Position numbers and translations under genes: made by a program. A stretch of 64,000 bases of DNA from JBFWVJ01 sp050246795. Lineage in GTDB: Bacteria > Patescibacteriota > Gracilibacteria > JAUYGZ01. Within the stretch, counting starts at the first letter, position 1. Each line of letters starts with the position of its first letter. The DNA lies in NCBI GenBank assembly GCA_050246795.1, contig JBFWVJ010000003.1, positions 136,972 to 200,971 of the forward strand, written 5' to 3'. Below, in pieces: positions 48,165 through 56,900 of this stretch. A model generated the notes under the pieces. The model did not search any database, was not told the origin of the DNA, and saw nothing but the letters and a program-made list of their open reading frames with translations.

Positions 48165-49007
48165 CTATTTGTTCATTACCTGACGGATCATAAACATCAT
48201 CTCCGCACGTGTGACCGAATGATCCGGTTTGTCGTAAGGAAGCGCCCCCTTCGAGCGAAGTACCTCCAAATACGGCTCATACCACTCCTCCCCATCAACA
48301 GGGGCTCGGACCGACAGATCAAAGGCGATCGCGATCATTTTGGCCACTTCGGCCCCGTTGGCGCCATCACCAGGCCGGACTCGAGCACGAGCTCCTTCTC
48401 TTCGAGGCTTATCTCCGGTCATGATGCCTTTCTGTCGAGCAAGTTCCAAATATCTGAGATACCATGCTCCTGATTCGACATCAGAATAAACACCTGTTGG
48501 AAGGGAAGCACTTGAGATCAACTGATCGTCCATGGTGGCTTCCACCAAAATTTTTGCTAATTCCACTCGATTGATCGGAGCATCAGGAAAAATATTCCCC
48601 TCAGAAGTCCCACTGACGATCCCTCTCTGCTTCATCTCGGCGATCGCATCATAATACCGATGATCAAAGCTCAGATCCTTAAAAACAGGTCGTGGCAAGG
48701 GAGATTGAACAATATCCTTTAGAAATGATCGAAAGATAAACCCGGTTCCTTTTGAGGTTTCCACTAGGTAGTTTTCCTGAAAGCGATCCACCTCCAAGAT
48801 CCGGATCACCTCACCTGCTGGCACGACCCCCACCGAATCTCCCACTGGTCCCTTATGGTCATCGCAGTCAATCCGCACATTGGTCGCCGAAGAAACAGTC
48901 GCATGCCAATCCACCTTGTCACGAGTCTTGCAGTCCCCAGCATAGACCTCGGGTGAAGACATCAAAAGAAGGACCAGAACCAACAAGACAAGCTTTTTCA
49001 TAAACAA
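48165..49007 (-). CDS. SH3-SLH surface protein
   Basis: 280 residues (278 from the second Met). Signal peptide ends EVYA. An SH3-like domain (TVSSATNVRIDCDD...GVVPAGEVIRILEVD...GTGFIFRSFLKDI) is followed by three SLH domains (FKDLSFDHRYYDAIAEMKQRGI, YSDVESGAWYLRYLELARQKGI, EEWYEPYLEVLRSKGAL). Probably anchored to the cell-wall polymer. It is the second SLH protein in the window and the only one carrying SH3. Confidence 0.87.
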   Translation of the reverse strand: MFMKKLVLLVLVLLLMSSPEVYAGDCKTRDKVDWHATVSSATNVRIDCDDHKGPVGDSVGVVPAGEVIRILEVDRFQENYLVETSKGTGFIFRSFLKDIVQSPLPRPVFKDLSFDHRYYDAIAEMKQRGIVSGTSEGNIFPDAPINRVELAKILVEATMDDQLISSASLPTGVYSDVESGAWYLRYLELARQKGIMTGDKPRREGARARVRPGDGANGAEVAKMIAIAFDLSVRAPVDGEEWYEPYLEVLRSKGALPYDKPDHSVTRAEMMFMIRQVMNK

Positions 49008-49060
49008 CAGTGAAGAATTATCACCACTATACCACAGTACAAAACTGAACCATCGACCAG

Positions 49061-50110
49061 CTAAAGAATCAGCATCGCATCTCCAAAGGAATAGAATCGA
49101 AATCGTTCACGAACAGCCATTTCATAGAGCTCAACGAGGCTCCGCTTCGCCCCTTTGTACTGCAAAAACGCCTGCACCAACATCATGAGCGAGGTCTTCG
49201 GCAAATGAAAATTCGTCACCAGCGCATCCACCACCTGAAATTCATACGGCGGCATGATGAACAAATCCGTCTTCCCCCTCACCTCACCCGATCTGGCGAA
49301 CGACTCCAGCGCCCTCACCGCCGTCGTCCCGACAGCCACAAGCCTCTCTTCGCTCGAATTTTGAGTTTTGAATTTCGAGTTTTGAATTTTCGTACGAACA
49401 ACATCCTCTATCTCATACCACTCCTCCAGCAGTCTCCCCTCCTTCACATTCTCCGGCAGCACGGTCGTAAAGGTCGCGAGTCCCACGTGATGGGTGATCT
49501 TCAAAATCTCACGGTGTACTTCAAGGCGTTTCAATAATTCAGGAGTAAAATGAAGCGAGGCGGTAGGAGCGGCAATCGATCCAGGCTGTGAAGCAAAAAC
49601 GGTTTGATAGCGATCACGCAGCTGTTGTTCTTCGAGGGAAGTGGCTTCCAAGTAATGTGGCAAGGGCATACGGCCATGGACATCGATGATCTGCATCAAG
49701 ATGGCTTCAGGAAAATGCGGCTTCACATAAAAAAACCGCTCATCCTGTTTTTCAATCGTCAGCAGATGATCATCATCAAACCAGAGCTTCTGGCCGACGG
49801 GCAAATGACGACTGGATATCACCTTAAAAAGGCCGGGATACTGTTGGGGTTCGTTGAACAAAAACAAAAGGTCCGTCGGTTTCCCTTTTTCCTTCTTCAG
49901 CCTCAATCGGGAAGGCACTACCTGAGTCTGATTCAAGACCAGAGAAGAATTCGAAGGAATATATTGATCAATATGAGCAAAAATATCAAATTGTATGGAA
50001 TCGGATTGCGTATCATACACCATCAACCGAGACGAATCCCTTGGGCTGACCGGTTCCAAAGCGACCAATTCCGTTGGAAGCCGATAATCGTATTCAGAAA
50101 GAAAATCCAT
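49061..50110 (-). CDS. queA: S-adenosylmethionine:tRNA ribosyltransferase-isomerase
   Basis: 349 residues from MDFLSEYDYRLPTELVALEPV. Family motifs DSSRLMVYD, GRMPLPHYL, GSIAAPTASLHFT, HHVGLATFTTVLPENV and the YEFQVVDALVTNFHLPKTSLMMLVQAF tail. Adds the epoxyqueuosine ring to tRNA. Residues ~240-252 of this start (contain KIQNSKFKTQNS) replace the usual short loop before VAVGTT; the encoding DNA is a TTTTGAATTTCGAG repeat, an in-frame insertion. No other queuosine gene is in the window. Confidence 0.95.
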   Translation of the reverse strand: MDFLSEYDYRLPTELVALEPVSPRDSSRLMVYDTQSDSIQFDIFAHIDQYIPSNSSLVLNQTQVVPSRLRLKKEKGKPTDLLFLFNEPQQYPGLFKVISSRHLPVGQKLWFDDDHLLTIEKQDERFFYVKPHFPEAILMQIIDVHGRMPLPHYLEATSLEEQQLRDRYQTVFASQPGSIAAPTASLHFTPELLKRLEVHREILKITHHVGLATFTTVLPENVKEGRLLEEWYEIEDVVRTKIQNSKFKTQNSSEERLVAVGTTAVRALESFARSGEVRGKTDLFIMPPYEFQVVDALVTNFHLPKTSLMMLVQAFLQYKGAKRSLVELYEMAVRERFRFYSFGDAMLIL

Positions 50111-50163
50111 ACAGGGAAAAAGCCCGTTCAAAATACACCAGCATTTGAAGGTCTCTCAAGTCC

Positions 50164-50508
50164 TCAACGAGCAAGATACGCCTCACGAAGCGAAAGAAAC
50201 TCAGGATCCATTCGGGCTTTGTCCCAACGATACTTAAAAATCGAAGCAATCTGCAAAGTAGACTCGATATCGCAAGGGATATCATGTAAATGGGATTCAA
50301 AAAAGTTTCGCGCTTGCAAATATCCGCGTTCCAAGAAGGCACAGGCGACTTCAGCACCCAAATAATCTTCGCGACCAACGTGTTCACGAAAACAGGAATA
50401 AAGAAGAACAGCCGAATCCTCAGCAGCATCTATGGTTTCCAGATGGTACAACCGAATGATCTCTGAAGCATAAGGTTGCAACAAAAGGGAAAGGCGTCTT
50501 CTTTTCAT
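50164..50508 (-). CDS. Hypothetical helical protein
   Basis: 114 residues, soluble and helical (LLQPYASEIIRLYHLETIDAAEDSAVLLYSCFREH). No family recognised. It begins 3 bp after the hemerythrin-like gene on the same strand and precedes queA by 53 bp, so it probably shares that transcript. Confidence 0.55.
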   Translation of the reverse strand: MKRRRLSLLLQPYASEIIRLYHLETIDAAEDSAVLLYSCFREHVGREDYLGAEVACAFLERGYLQARNFFESHLHDIPCDIESTLQIASIFKYRWDKARMDPEFLSLREAYLAR

Positions 50509-50511
50509 AGT

Positions 50512-50979
50512 CTAACGAGAAAAAAAATCGGTAATCTTTCTCCAAAGACCTTGGTGTTTCTTTTCCTTTCTTTGAATCATTTGATCGCCGATGTCCTGCT
50601 GTTGATGATAGTTGAGCAAATCATCCACTTGGGCAAAGGTGCGCCGATCATCACGGACATGGTGCTTGACCAAATCGTGCAAACGCGACAATTCCTGCAA
50701 CCACCGATGGTCCATTGTTCGAGACCGATGGAGACGTCTCATCACATCCCTCATCTGATGAAACTCCTCTTCCGCGTGCTGAAGCGAAGGCAGAGTGCGA
50801 TTATGATTCTCCAGCAATGGATGAAAAAAACGCTCCTCCAGTTCGATATGCTCTTTCAGGTCCTTTCGCAGTTGAGAATAAAGATCTTCTCGTTTTTCAG
50901 CCGAAGGAGCCGCGAAAAGATCATCAAAATAAGCTGAGAGTCTCTTGTGATCTCGTTTGAGCAAAACAAAGGGATCCAT
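50512..50979 (-). CDS. Hemerythrin HHE-domain protein
   Basis: 155 residues. MDPFVLLKRDHKRLSAYFDDLF, HIELEERFFHPLLE, HAEEEFHQM and HHVRDDRRTF supply the His/Glu ligands of a diiron four-helix bundle. Likely binds oxygen, iron or NO; function by family only. Start and first helix match the second HHE protein at 51,854, so they are paralogues. Divergent from the YceI lipoprotein gene. Confidence 0.85.
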   Translation of the reverse strand: MDPFVLLKRDHKRLSAYFDDLFAAPSAEKREDLYSQLRKDLKEHIELEERFFHPLLENHNRTLPSLQHAEEEFHQMRDVMRRLHRSRTMDHRWLQELSRLHDLVKHHVRDDRRTFAQVDDLLNYHQQQDIGDQMIQRKEKKHQGLWRKITDFFSR

Positions 50980-51102
50980 AGAGAGAAGATAAAAAAAGAT
51001 AATTCCTCATTTTACTCCCCGGATATGAAGTGGTCAACTAGGGCTATGGACTCCCTACTCCACCATGCTATACTTTTTCGCGTACTTCATTTATCTCGCC
51101 TT

Positions 51103-51768
51103 ATGAAAAAGTTTTTTGGAGCCCTCGCGCTGACCTTAGTGCTCTCCGCATGCGCTTTTGATTCCGGATCTCAACCCACTCCTGAAGAAATCACTCCCCC
51201 TGCTGAAGACTACGTTTCTGGAAACCTTTTGAACACCTCCACAGCCGTTGAAGCCGACACCGTCTACACACTCGACACCAGTGCTTCTACCCTGGAATGG
51301 GAAGCCTCCCGCTTGGCGTCAAAACCTCATATCGGAAAAGTCCAGATCCAATCCGGAAGCCTCCTCCAGGCCAATGGTTCCTTTATCGGAGGTGAATTTG
51401 TGATCGACATGACGACCATCTCTGACAATGACAACAGCGAACGGCTAGTCAGCCACATCAAAAACGACGACTTCTTCGGCGTCGAGCAATTCCCTACTTC
51501 CAAGCTGACCCTTGCCACCATCACCGAAAAAGAAGCCGGTATCTACGATGTCACTGGGGACCTCACCATTCGCGACCAAACCCATCCCATCACCTTCAGC
51601 GCTGAAATGAAGAACAATGGCGACCAGATGAACGCAACCGCTGAGTTCCAAATCGACCGTACCAAATGGGGTGTCGTCTATGACTCAGGATCCCTTTTCC
51701 AACAGCTCGGAGACCGAGCCATCAAAGATGAAATCACCTACCGAGTGAACCTGGTTTTCAAGAAGTAG
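51103..51768 (+). CDS. YceI-family lipoprotein
   Basis: 221 residues from MKKFFGALALTLVLSACAF; the LSAC lipobox gives Cys at residue 17. A linker leads to the YceI barrel (YTLDTSASTLEWEASRLASKPHIGKV, FPTSKLTLATI, YDVTGDLTIRDQTHPITFSAE). Lipocalin-like family that binds isoprenoids. An upstream start at 50,947 is rejected because the lipoprotein signal begins here. It could be the lipid-carrier partner of the isoprenoid-type reductase at 40.8-42.1 kb, but that is speculation. Confidence 0.92.
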   Translation: MKKFFGALALTLVLSACAFDSGSQPTPEEITPPAEDYVSGNLLNTSTAVEADTVYTLDTSASTLEWEASRLASKPHIGKVQIQSGSLLQANGSFIGGEFVIDMTTISDNDNSERLVSHIKNDDFFGVEQFPTSKLTLATITEKEAGIYDVTGDLTIRDQTHPITFSAEMKNNGDQMNATAEFQIDRTKWGVVYDSGSLFQQLGDRAIKDEITYRVNLVFKK

Positions 51769-51794
51769 GAAGAAAAAAGAAAGAGACGCCATTC

Positions 51795-51830
51795 AAAAAG
51801 AGCCCTGGGAACTTCCCGGAGCTCTTTTTT
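51795..51830. terminator. Bidirectional terminator
   Basis: AAAAAGAGC ... GCTCTTTTTT with an inner GGGAACTTCCC, between convergent YceI and the second HHE gene. Confidence 0.85.
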
Positions 51831-51853
51831 GAAAATGAAGAAAATTCATGAGA

Positions 51854-52315
51854 TTAGGTGACAAGATCATTGATGATTTCCACGATCCCCGTGTGCTTCT
51901 TTTTTTGCAGGATTTGATTGCTGAGGTCTTCCAGTTCATACCGACTCAACGCTTTGCGGGCCTTGGGGAACAATTCACTCTCTTCCTCCTCGGTGTGGTG
52001 CTCCACGGTTTCCCGCAGCTGTCGAAAAAGACTGATCCATTCCGGATCTGTTTTTTCCATCATATCCAACTGATCCAACAAATCCCTCATATCCTCATGA
52101 TCATCATACGAAGCCTCTGCCAAATCAGTCGTCAACTCCTTGTCCTCGAGCATAGGGTACAACACCATCTCTTCGAGTTCTGAATGACTCATGAGCAGCT
52201 CTTGCAACTCATTGAACTGATCCTCACGCTCCGAAACCGATTCATCAGCTTCAATACGCTCAAAAAGCATACGAGCTTTTTGATGGTCCTTCTTGAGGAT
52301 TGAAAAAGCATCCAT
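51854..52315 (-). CDS. Hemerythrin HHE-domain protein (second copy)
   Basis: 153 residues. MDAFSILKKDHQKARMLFERIE, HSELEEMVLYPMLE, DHEDMRDLLDQL and HHTEEEESELFPKAR give the ligand set. Acidic, cytosolic. Paralogue of the protein at 50,512. It lies downstream of the second ATP-grasp gene on the same strand. Confidence 0.87.
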   Translation of the reverse strand: MDAFSILKKDHQKARMLFERIEADESVSEREDQFNELQELLMSHSELEEMVLYPMLEDKELTTDLAEASYDDHEDMRDLLDQLDMMEKTDPEWISLFRQLRETVEHHTEEEESELFPKARKALSRYELEDLSNQILQKKKHTGIVEIINDLVT

Positions 52316-52373
52316 AAGAAAAAGTTAGGAAATGAATCATCGAAATTACTCCTCATTTCCAACACTGTCAAAT

Positions 52374-53639
52374 TTATTTTGTGATAACACTTAGTGAACG
52401 CTGATAACGCACACTTTTGTGATACACTTCTTCGTAGTCATCCCCAGAAATCAAAAAGGTCAACACTGGAGGATGCCCCTCTTTCGCAAGACCTACTGGA
52501 TCTCCCTGCTTCTTTTTTTCCATGAGTCGGGAAACCGAAGGATCTTGCCGAAGTTCATCCAAGCCTTCTATCTCGACCAAAAAACCACCTTGACGAGGGA
52601 AGACTTCCATCAATGACACATACTTCCGATGTGAGGAGAATTCTGACACAAACGCCTGTCCCAAAATAGCCTGAACCAATTGGCGAGTAATATTCAGTCC
52701 ATAAGCCTCGCGATACATCAAAGGACGATACCCTCCGATTCGACTGGCGATTTCAACCACTTTCCACTCCCCTGAGTCCGTCAGGATTAACTCGGTATGC
52801 AGACCGCAGTACTGAAGCTTCAATGCCCGCGTCACTTTTTCCACCACGGACTGGGCCTCGTCGATCAGCTCTGGAGCAAGTCGTGACGGGAGCATACGGA
52901 AAGCCAAAAAAGTATCAGGAAATCCCAAAGAAGATGCCGAGTATGTATCCGTCAAGGATGGCGCATGGACGATCTCCGCATCATTGACGAAAGACGTAAG
53001 CGCTACTTGAAACCCATGGCAAGCCTGCTCGATCAGCAGGATTTTTTTTGGATCCGGATAACGAAAATCAAATCCAAACTCCGAAAAGTCTTCAAACAAA
53101 TCGTGATCATGGGGAGCATGTTGAAACAGCTGCCAAGAATCCTGAAGCGCCTCTTCGGTCTGCACCGAAAAAATAAACCGGCTTTTGATCCCTGAAAGTG
53201 ATTTCAGATAGACGTCCGGGCCCAACACTCTGTATGCCTCCTGTGCCTGGCGCCAGGTTTCTACCACTCGTGAAGGAACATTTTCTGGCACCCCATTCAA
53301 CTCTTGACGCTGCATCGCTTTATTTCTCGAACAACAAGCCGCATAAATACTTGAACTCGGGAGCCCGAGTTTTTGAGCCAAGTATGCCTTCTGGATGACA
53401 AAAGCCTCATAGTTGCAGACAATCCCCTGGATATCAAAGGCCTGCGGCAGCTGCTTGATCAAAGCATCATCATTTTTTCGATCGGAAAGATCACACTCTA
53501 TGACCTCATCAAACACTTCCAACGCCAAAGGCAAGGCTTTTTTCGTCACCAAAACCACTTTGTAGCCCAGGGATTTGACTTCGTGGACAATTTCGACTTT
53601 CTCCCGAAACTCCAGGAACAGAATCGCTTTTTCTCTCAT
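52374..53639 (-). CDS. ATP-grasp ligase (amino-acid ligase-like)
   Basis: 421 residues. An N-terminal Rossmann-like pre-ATP-grasp domain (AILFLEFREKVEIVHEVKSLGYKVVLV) is followed by the grasp core: VYLKSLSG (ATP-binding Lys), ILLIEQACHGFQVALTSF and LHTELILTDSGEWKVVEIASRIGG (metal Glu and Arg). It resembles BacD/carbamoyl-phosphate-type ligases; the substrate pair is unknown. No peptide partner or NRPS is adjacent. Confidence 0.85.
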   Translation of the reverse strand: MREKAILFLEFREKVEIVHEVKSLGYKVVLVTKKALPLALEVFDEVIECDLSDRKNDDALIKQLPQAFDIQGIVCNYEAFVIQKAYLAQKLGLPSSSIYAACCSRNKAMQRQELNGVPENVPSRVVETWRQAQEAYRVLGPDVYLKSLSGIKSRFIFSVQTEEALQDSWQLFQHAPHDHDLFEDFSEFGFDFRYPDPKKILLIEQACHGFQVALTSFVNDAEIVHAPSLTDTYSASSLGFPDTFLAFRMLPSRLAPELIDEAQSVVEKVTRALKLQYCGLHTELILTDSGEWKVVEIASRIGGYRPLMYREAYGLNITRQLVQAILGQAFVSEFSSHRKYVSLMEVFPRQGGFLVEIEGLDELRQDPSVSRLMEKKKQGDPVGLAKEGHPPVLTFLISGDDYEEVYHKSVRYQRSLSVITK

Positions 53640-53699
53640 GCAAGAATAATGGTGGAGTGTTTATACCACAAACAACCCAACAAATCACGCATGCAAAGC

Positions 53700-54098
53700 C
53701 TATTTTCTTTCGTCCAGCTTCAGCGAACAAGAATTGATACAGTATCGTTTGCCGGTCTCACTCGGTCCATCATCAAACACATGCCCCAGATGGGCTCCAC
53801 ACCGCTTGCAAAGCACTTCGGTCCGCACCATCCCATGGGAAGTATCAGGCTTCAGCTCGATGTTTTCCGTATTCTTCATATCCGAAAAACTGGGCCACCC
53901 CGTCCCAGAATCAAACTTCGTGTCCGAATCGAACAGATCGGCTCCACAACCCGCACATTTGTACGTGCCATCTGTCTTGGTATGCACATACTCTCCCGTA
54001 AACGGTGCCTCAGTCCCCTTCATACGCATCACCCGATACTGATCGGGAGTGAGCTCCTGCTGCCATTGATCATCGGATTTCTGAACAGAATCATCCAT
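53700..54098 (-). CDS. msrB: Peptide-methionine (R)-S-oxide reductase
   Basis: 132 residues. Zinc Cys pairs CAGC and CKRC, GTGWPSF, HLGHVFDDGP and the catalytic Cys in RYCINS, all present. Repairs oxidised methionine. Stand-alone MsrB; msrA is not seen here. Cytosolic, as no signal peptide is present. Confidence 0.97.
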   Translation of the reverse strand: MDDSVQKSDDQWQQELTPDQYRVMRMKGTEAPFTGEYVHTKTDGTYKCAGCGADLFDSDTKFDSGTGWPSFSDMKNTENIELKPDTSHGMVRTEVLCKRCGAHLGHVFDDGPSETGKRYCINSCSLKLDERK

Positions 54099-54157
54099 AA
54101 AAAAAGAAAAAGTATCTTCACCTTATCCACCACTCACCAGAAAAACAAGAAACACCA

Positions 54158-54200
54158 GCAGCATGCACTACAAAATCATCTTGATGATTTGGCATGCTGT
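54158..54200 (+). promoter_or_regulatory. Hairpin in the leader of the DUF4389 gene
   Basis: CAGCATGC ... GCATGCTG encloses AAATCATC-TT-GATGATTT; both stems are perfect. It lies ~75 bp before the start at 54,277 and may shape the leader or terminate antisense transcription. Confidence 0.45.
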
Positions 54201-54276
54201 TCTTTTAAACGACAAATCTCCTTCAAAAACAATCGCTTTCCAGTATGGTGAAGAAAGTATTTTTTTAAATCCCACC

Positions 54277-54567
54277 ATGGCGAAAGATAAAGGCCCCCAA
54301 CAAATTTCACTCAGCTATCCCTACCGGGAAACCATTTCCCGACTGTTTATTTTCCGTTTCCTTTGGATGTTCATCGTCATCTGGCCCATGATGGTATGGG
54401 GATTTTGGATGTCCATCATCCTTTTTCTTCATTTCTGGTACATGCTCTTTCTCGGAAAACGACACGAAGGCTTTTGGAAACGCCAGGTAAGGTTTTACAC
54501 GTACGTGACCCGTTGGAACTCGTATTTCAATCTCATGGTTGACCAACGACCGGACTTCATCGAATAG
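54277..54567 (+). CDS. DUF4389-type membrane protein
   Basis: 96 residues from MAKDKGPQQISLSYPYRETISR; the ORF extends upstream 38 codons into the hairpin leader, which lacks family similarity. One or two membrane helices (LFIFRFLWMFIVIWPMMVWGFWM, IILFLHFWYMLFLG) and RWNSYFNLMVDQRPDF. Function unknown. Confidence 0.7.
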   Translation: MAKDKGPQQISLSYPYRETISRLFIFRFLWMFIVIWPMMVWGFWMSIILFLHFWYMLFLGKRHEGFWKRQVRFYTYVTRWNSYFNLMVDQRPDFIE

Positions 54568-54591
54568 GAATCAGCTCATCTCAGCCTATAT

Positions 54592-54625
54592 AACCCGCTG
54601 TGGACATACCATCAGCGGGTTTTTT
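54592..54625. terminator. Terminator after DUF4389 gene
   Basis: AACCCGCTG, 12-nt loop, CAGCGGGTT, T run; plus-strand oriented. Faces the kinase gene end. Confidence 0.92.
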
Positions 54626-54646
54626 TGAACACGATCATCACTCACA

Positions 54647-55504
54647 TCAACAAACTTTTTGGAATACCAGAAGAAACTTCGCACCTCCATCTATTCCTCC
54701 ATGGGGATCACAATCAATCTTGCCTCCCATCACCGCCATACGCTCCCGGGCATAGGCCAGACCGAGACCACAGCTGTTCCTGGTCGTTATACGCTTGTGA
54801 AACAATGACTTCTGCACTTCATCGGGAACCCCTTGTCCATCATCGACCACCTCCAATACCACCTCATCCGCAAACGACCGGGCGACAACCATTACCTTAC
54901 GTGCCTTCCCATGTTCGCGCGCGTTTTGGACGACATTGATCAACAAGAGCAACACCAAAGACGGATTGGCTTTCGTCATGACCTGAGAAACATCACCCTC
55001 CGACGGAAATTGAAACTCGACCAATGGGACTGTTTGACGCCGTTGGGAATCATAAGACTTAAAGGTATCACGAAAAAAACTTTCAAACCTCCTGAGCCAG
55101 GGAACCAACGCAACTTCCTTCACCGGCAAGACTTCGTCCTCAATGTGAAAACGCAGGGCTTCCACCACATGGCTCATCACCTGCACCCTCAGATTCATCG
55201 CCAATAACAAGGATTCTGCCTCATCAAAATGCATTTGCATGCGCTGAATCAGCAGAGAGATCAAGGAAAAATACCCAAAAAGGTCATGATGAAGCACCTC
55301 ACTCAGATCACGATTTCGCTGCACCACATCCTTGAGAGAGAGCGCGTTCTTCAAAAAATGTTGCTGGGTCGATTCCAGAATCTTTTTCATCTCAACTCTC
55401 AACCGTCGCTGCTGAAACAAAACCGCTAATTCCTCCACCTGATCCTGGACTTTGGAAACTTGTTCCCGCACCAAGACCCAATCATCTCTTGGAATACGTA
55501 CCAT
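54647..55504 (-). CDS. Sensor histidine kinase-like protein (soluble)
   Basis: 285 residues. HHDLFGYFSLISLL is a phospho-acceptor-like H box; LLLLINVVQNAREHG (N box), EVVDDGQGVPDE (G1) and SCGLGLAYARERMAVMGGKI (G2) form the ATPase. No signal peptide or membrane helix, so it senses a cytosolic input or partner. No response regulator gene is adjacent, so it is an orphan kinase. The N-terminal ~90 residues are coiled coil. Confidence 0.85.
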   Translation of the reverse strand: MVRIPRDDWVLVREQVSKVQDQVEELAVLFQQRRLRVEMKKILESTQQHFLKNALSLKDVVQRNRDLSEVLHHDLFGYFSLISLLIQRMQMHFDEAESLLLAMNLRVQVMSHVVEALRFHIEDEVLPVKEVALVPWLRRFESFFRDTFKSYDSQRRQTVPLVEFQFPSEGDVSQVMTKANPSLVLLLLINVVQNAREHGKARKVMVVARSFADEVVLEVVDDGQGVPDEVQKSLFHKRITTRNSCGLGLAYARERMAVMGGKIDCDPHGGIDGGAKFLLVFQKVC

Positions 55505-55562
55505 ATGTGAACATCAATCGTTTATTATAACGATTTCACAAGAAATGACAAATACTACGAAC

Positions 55563-55931
55563 TCAGGGAAGATCAAACGGCTGCCAAGGAGCATTGAAAT
55601 CCCTGACATCAGCGCTTTTTTTCAAAGGTTTTAGTTCAAACTTGGGAGCATCCCATTTTTTAAATGCTTCCTTTTCAAAATCATAGGTCCCAAAAATCTC
55701 CTTCGCCTCAAATTTCAGCATCGGCAAGGACACCATCGGCGGTTTCAAGGTCGTGATAATGGTCACATTCAAGAGCTCCCCATGGAGTCCTGTTTCCTCC
55801 TCTTCCTGCTGATCATCGATCGTATAGCCGTGATCCAAAAATTTCTGTAAAGACTCCAAATGTTCCTTCATCTGAGCAGAGCTCGACTTTTGAATCACTT
55901 CGTGAAGATCGTATTGTCGCCCGGATCCCAT
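55563..55931 (-). CDS. Hypothetical protein
   Basis: 122 residues, soluble. An N-terminal helix (KSSSAQMKEHLESLQKFLDHG), an acidic stretch (DDQQEEEETG), and a C-terminal strand/Pro-Lys part (DAPKFELKPLKK). No family recognised. It is followed by the kinase gene on the same strand. Confidence 0.5.
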   Translation of the reverse strand: MGSGRQYDLHEVIQKSSSAQMKEHLESLQKFLDHGYTIDDQQEEEETGLHGELLNVTIITTLKPPMVSLPMLKFEAKEIFGTYDFEKEAFKKWDAPKFELKPLKKSADVRDFNAPWQPFDLP

Positions 55932-55984
55932 AGATTCAGGTTAAGTACTTTCAGTCTATCGTGAAAAGGTGCTGGAAGCTAGAA

Positions 55985-56135
55985 GTGGGGTAGGTTGTAG
56001 GTCGTAGGTGGGAGCTTGTTAGCTTTTTAGAGACTGAGCTTTTTACGTGAGAGATTTATTCAGCTGGTTCGAATCTCCTGATTCGTACCAGTTTTGTCGT
56101 AACATATTCGTTCCGATCAGGAGATCAGAACGAGC
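55985..56135 (+). repeat. Composite repeat upstream of the YvlD-like gene
   Basis: The 335-bp gap before 56,267 holds, in order: GTAGGTTGTAGGTCGTAGG words, GAGCTTGTTAGCTTTTTAG (type-A words), a hairpin CTGGT-T-CGAATC...GATTCG-T-ACCAG (56,063-56,091), and a second hairpin CGTTC-C-GATC...GATC-A-GAACG (56,108-56,135). The two hairpin loops contain complementary ATCTCCTGAT and ATCAGGAGAT. The rest (CATCGTCTATTGTCTATTG) is further short-word repetition. Confidence 0.7.
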
Positions 56136-56266
56136 AAGGGAGCTGGTCTATGATCCATCGTCTATTGTCTATTGTCCATCGTTCCTTACGGTCCTTACGC
56201 CCCTCACGCTCCTTCCTTGCCTCCCCACCCCAAAAGCGTATAATGACAGATTACTAACATCACCCC

Positions 56267-56611
56267 ATGGATATCCTGAACATCATCATCCACTGGTTGG
56301 TCGCGTCTGGTGCATTTTTAGTAACGGCTTACCTGCTTCCAGGCGTCACCGTAGCCAGCTTCAGTACAGCAGTGATCGCGGCAGGACTGCTCGGGATCAT
56401 CAACGCCGTCATTCGACCCATCTTAGTCTTCCTGACGCTCCCCATCACCGTGGTGACCTTTGGCCTGTTTCTGTTTGTCATCAATGCCTTGATCATCTTA
56501 GGACTCTCAGAGATCGTGGACGGCTTCAGCGTGGCAAACTTCTGGTGGGCCCTGCTCTTCAGTATCATTCTGTCGCTGATCAATGCATTCTTTCTCTCGA
56601 TCGTGTACTAG
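56267..56611 (+). CDS. YvlD-like small membrane protein (phage-holin family, 4 TM)
   Basis: 114 residues, almost wholly hydrophobic, with four membrane helices (LVASGAFLVTAYLLPGVTVASF; the LTLPITVVTFGLFLFVINALIIL pair). The pattern LPGVTV...IINAVIRPILVFLTLPITVVTFG matches the Mycobacterial 4-TM/YvlD family. Function unknown; association with membrane stress is reported for relatives. The ATG at 56,267 follows a CACCCC stretch and no clear Shine-Dalgarno. Confidence 0.85.
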   Translation: MDILNIIIHWLVASGAFLVTAYLLPGVTVASFSTAVIAAGLLGIINAVIRPILVFLTLPITVVTFGLFLFVINALIILGLSEIVDGFSVANFWWALLFSIILSLINAFFLSIVY

Positions 56612-56836
56612 GAGGCATTCTCCGAACTTTCCGGTGAGTGTCCTTGTAGTCATCACTTGGTCGATTTCCTGGTTCGGCTTGTCTGGAGCAAAGGTATCGG
56701 GAGCCACTTCACTCCAAAGCTCCGTTTCATACTGATCCGAAATCTCCCCTGGTTCGCCCTTGGGTCTGACAACCGTTTTGTTCCGTGGCTCCGTATGGTA
56801 CACCGTCGCTGCTCGATCTGATTTCTTTTTGGCCAT
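56507..56836 (-). CDS. Hypothetical protein antisense to the YvlD-like 3' end
   Basis: 109 residues from MAKKKSDRAATVYHTEPRNK. The first ~70 residues look genuine (charged, mixed helical: SDQYETELWSEVAPDTFAPDKPNQEIDQVMTTRTL). The last ~35 residues lie antisense to the YvlD-like gene, so the true end is doubtful; a frameshift or earlier stop is possible. Confidence 0.4.
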   Translation of the reverse strand: MAKKKSDRAATVYHTEPRNKTVVRPKGEPGEISDQYETELWSEVAPDTFAPDKPNQEIDQVMTTRTLTGKFGECLLVHDREKECIDQRQNDTEEQGPPEVCHAEAVHDL

Positions 56837-56900
56837 GATGAAAAAGAAGAATCCACTATTGTATTCCCTCCTTGGCCAGAAGACAAACATGCTGTCCTCT

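Noticed and set aside
49604..50365. 253-codon plus ORF over queA
   Set aside because: Antisense of queA; queA has the complete family motif set on the other strand.
53373..54251. 292-codon plus ORF over the ATP-grasp and msrB genes
   Set aside because: Spans two well-supported genes on the opposite strand; composition is not protein-like.
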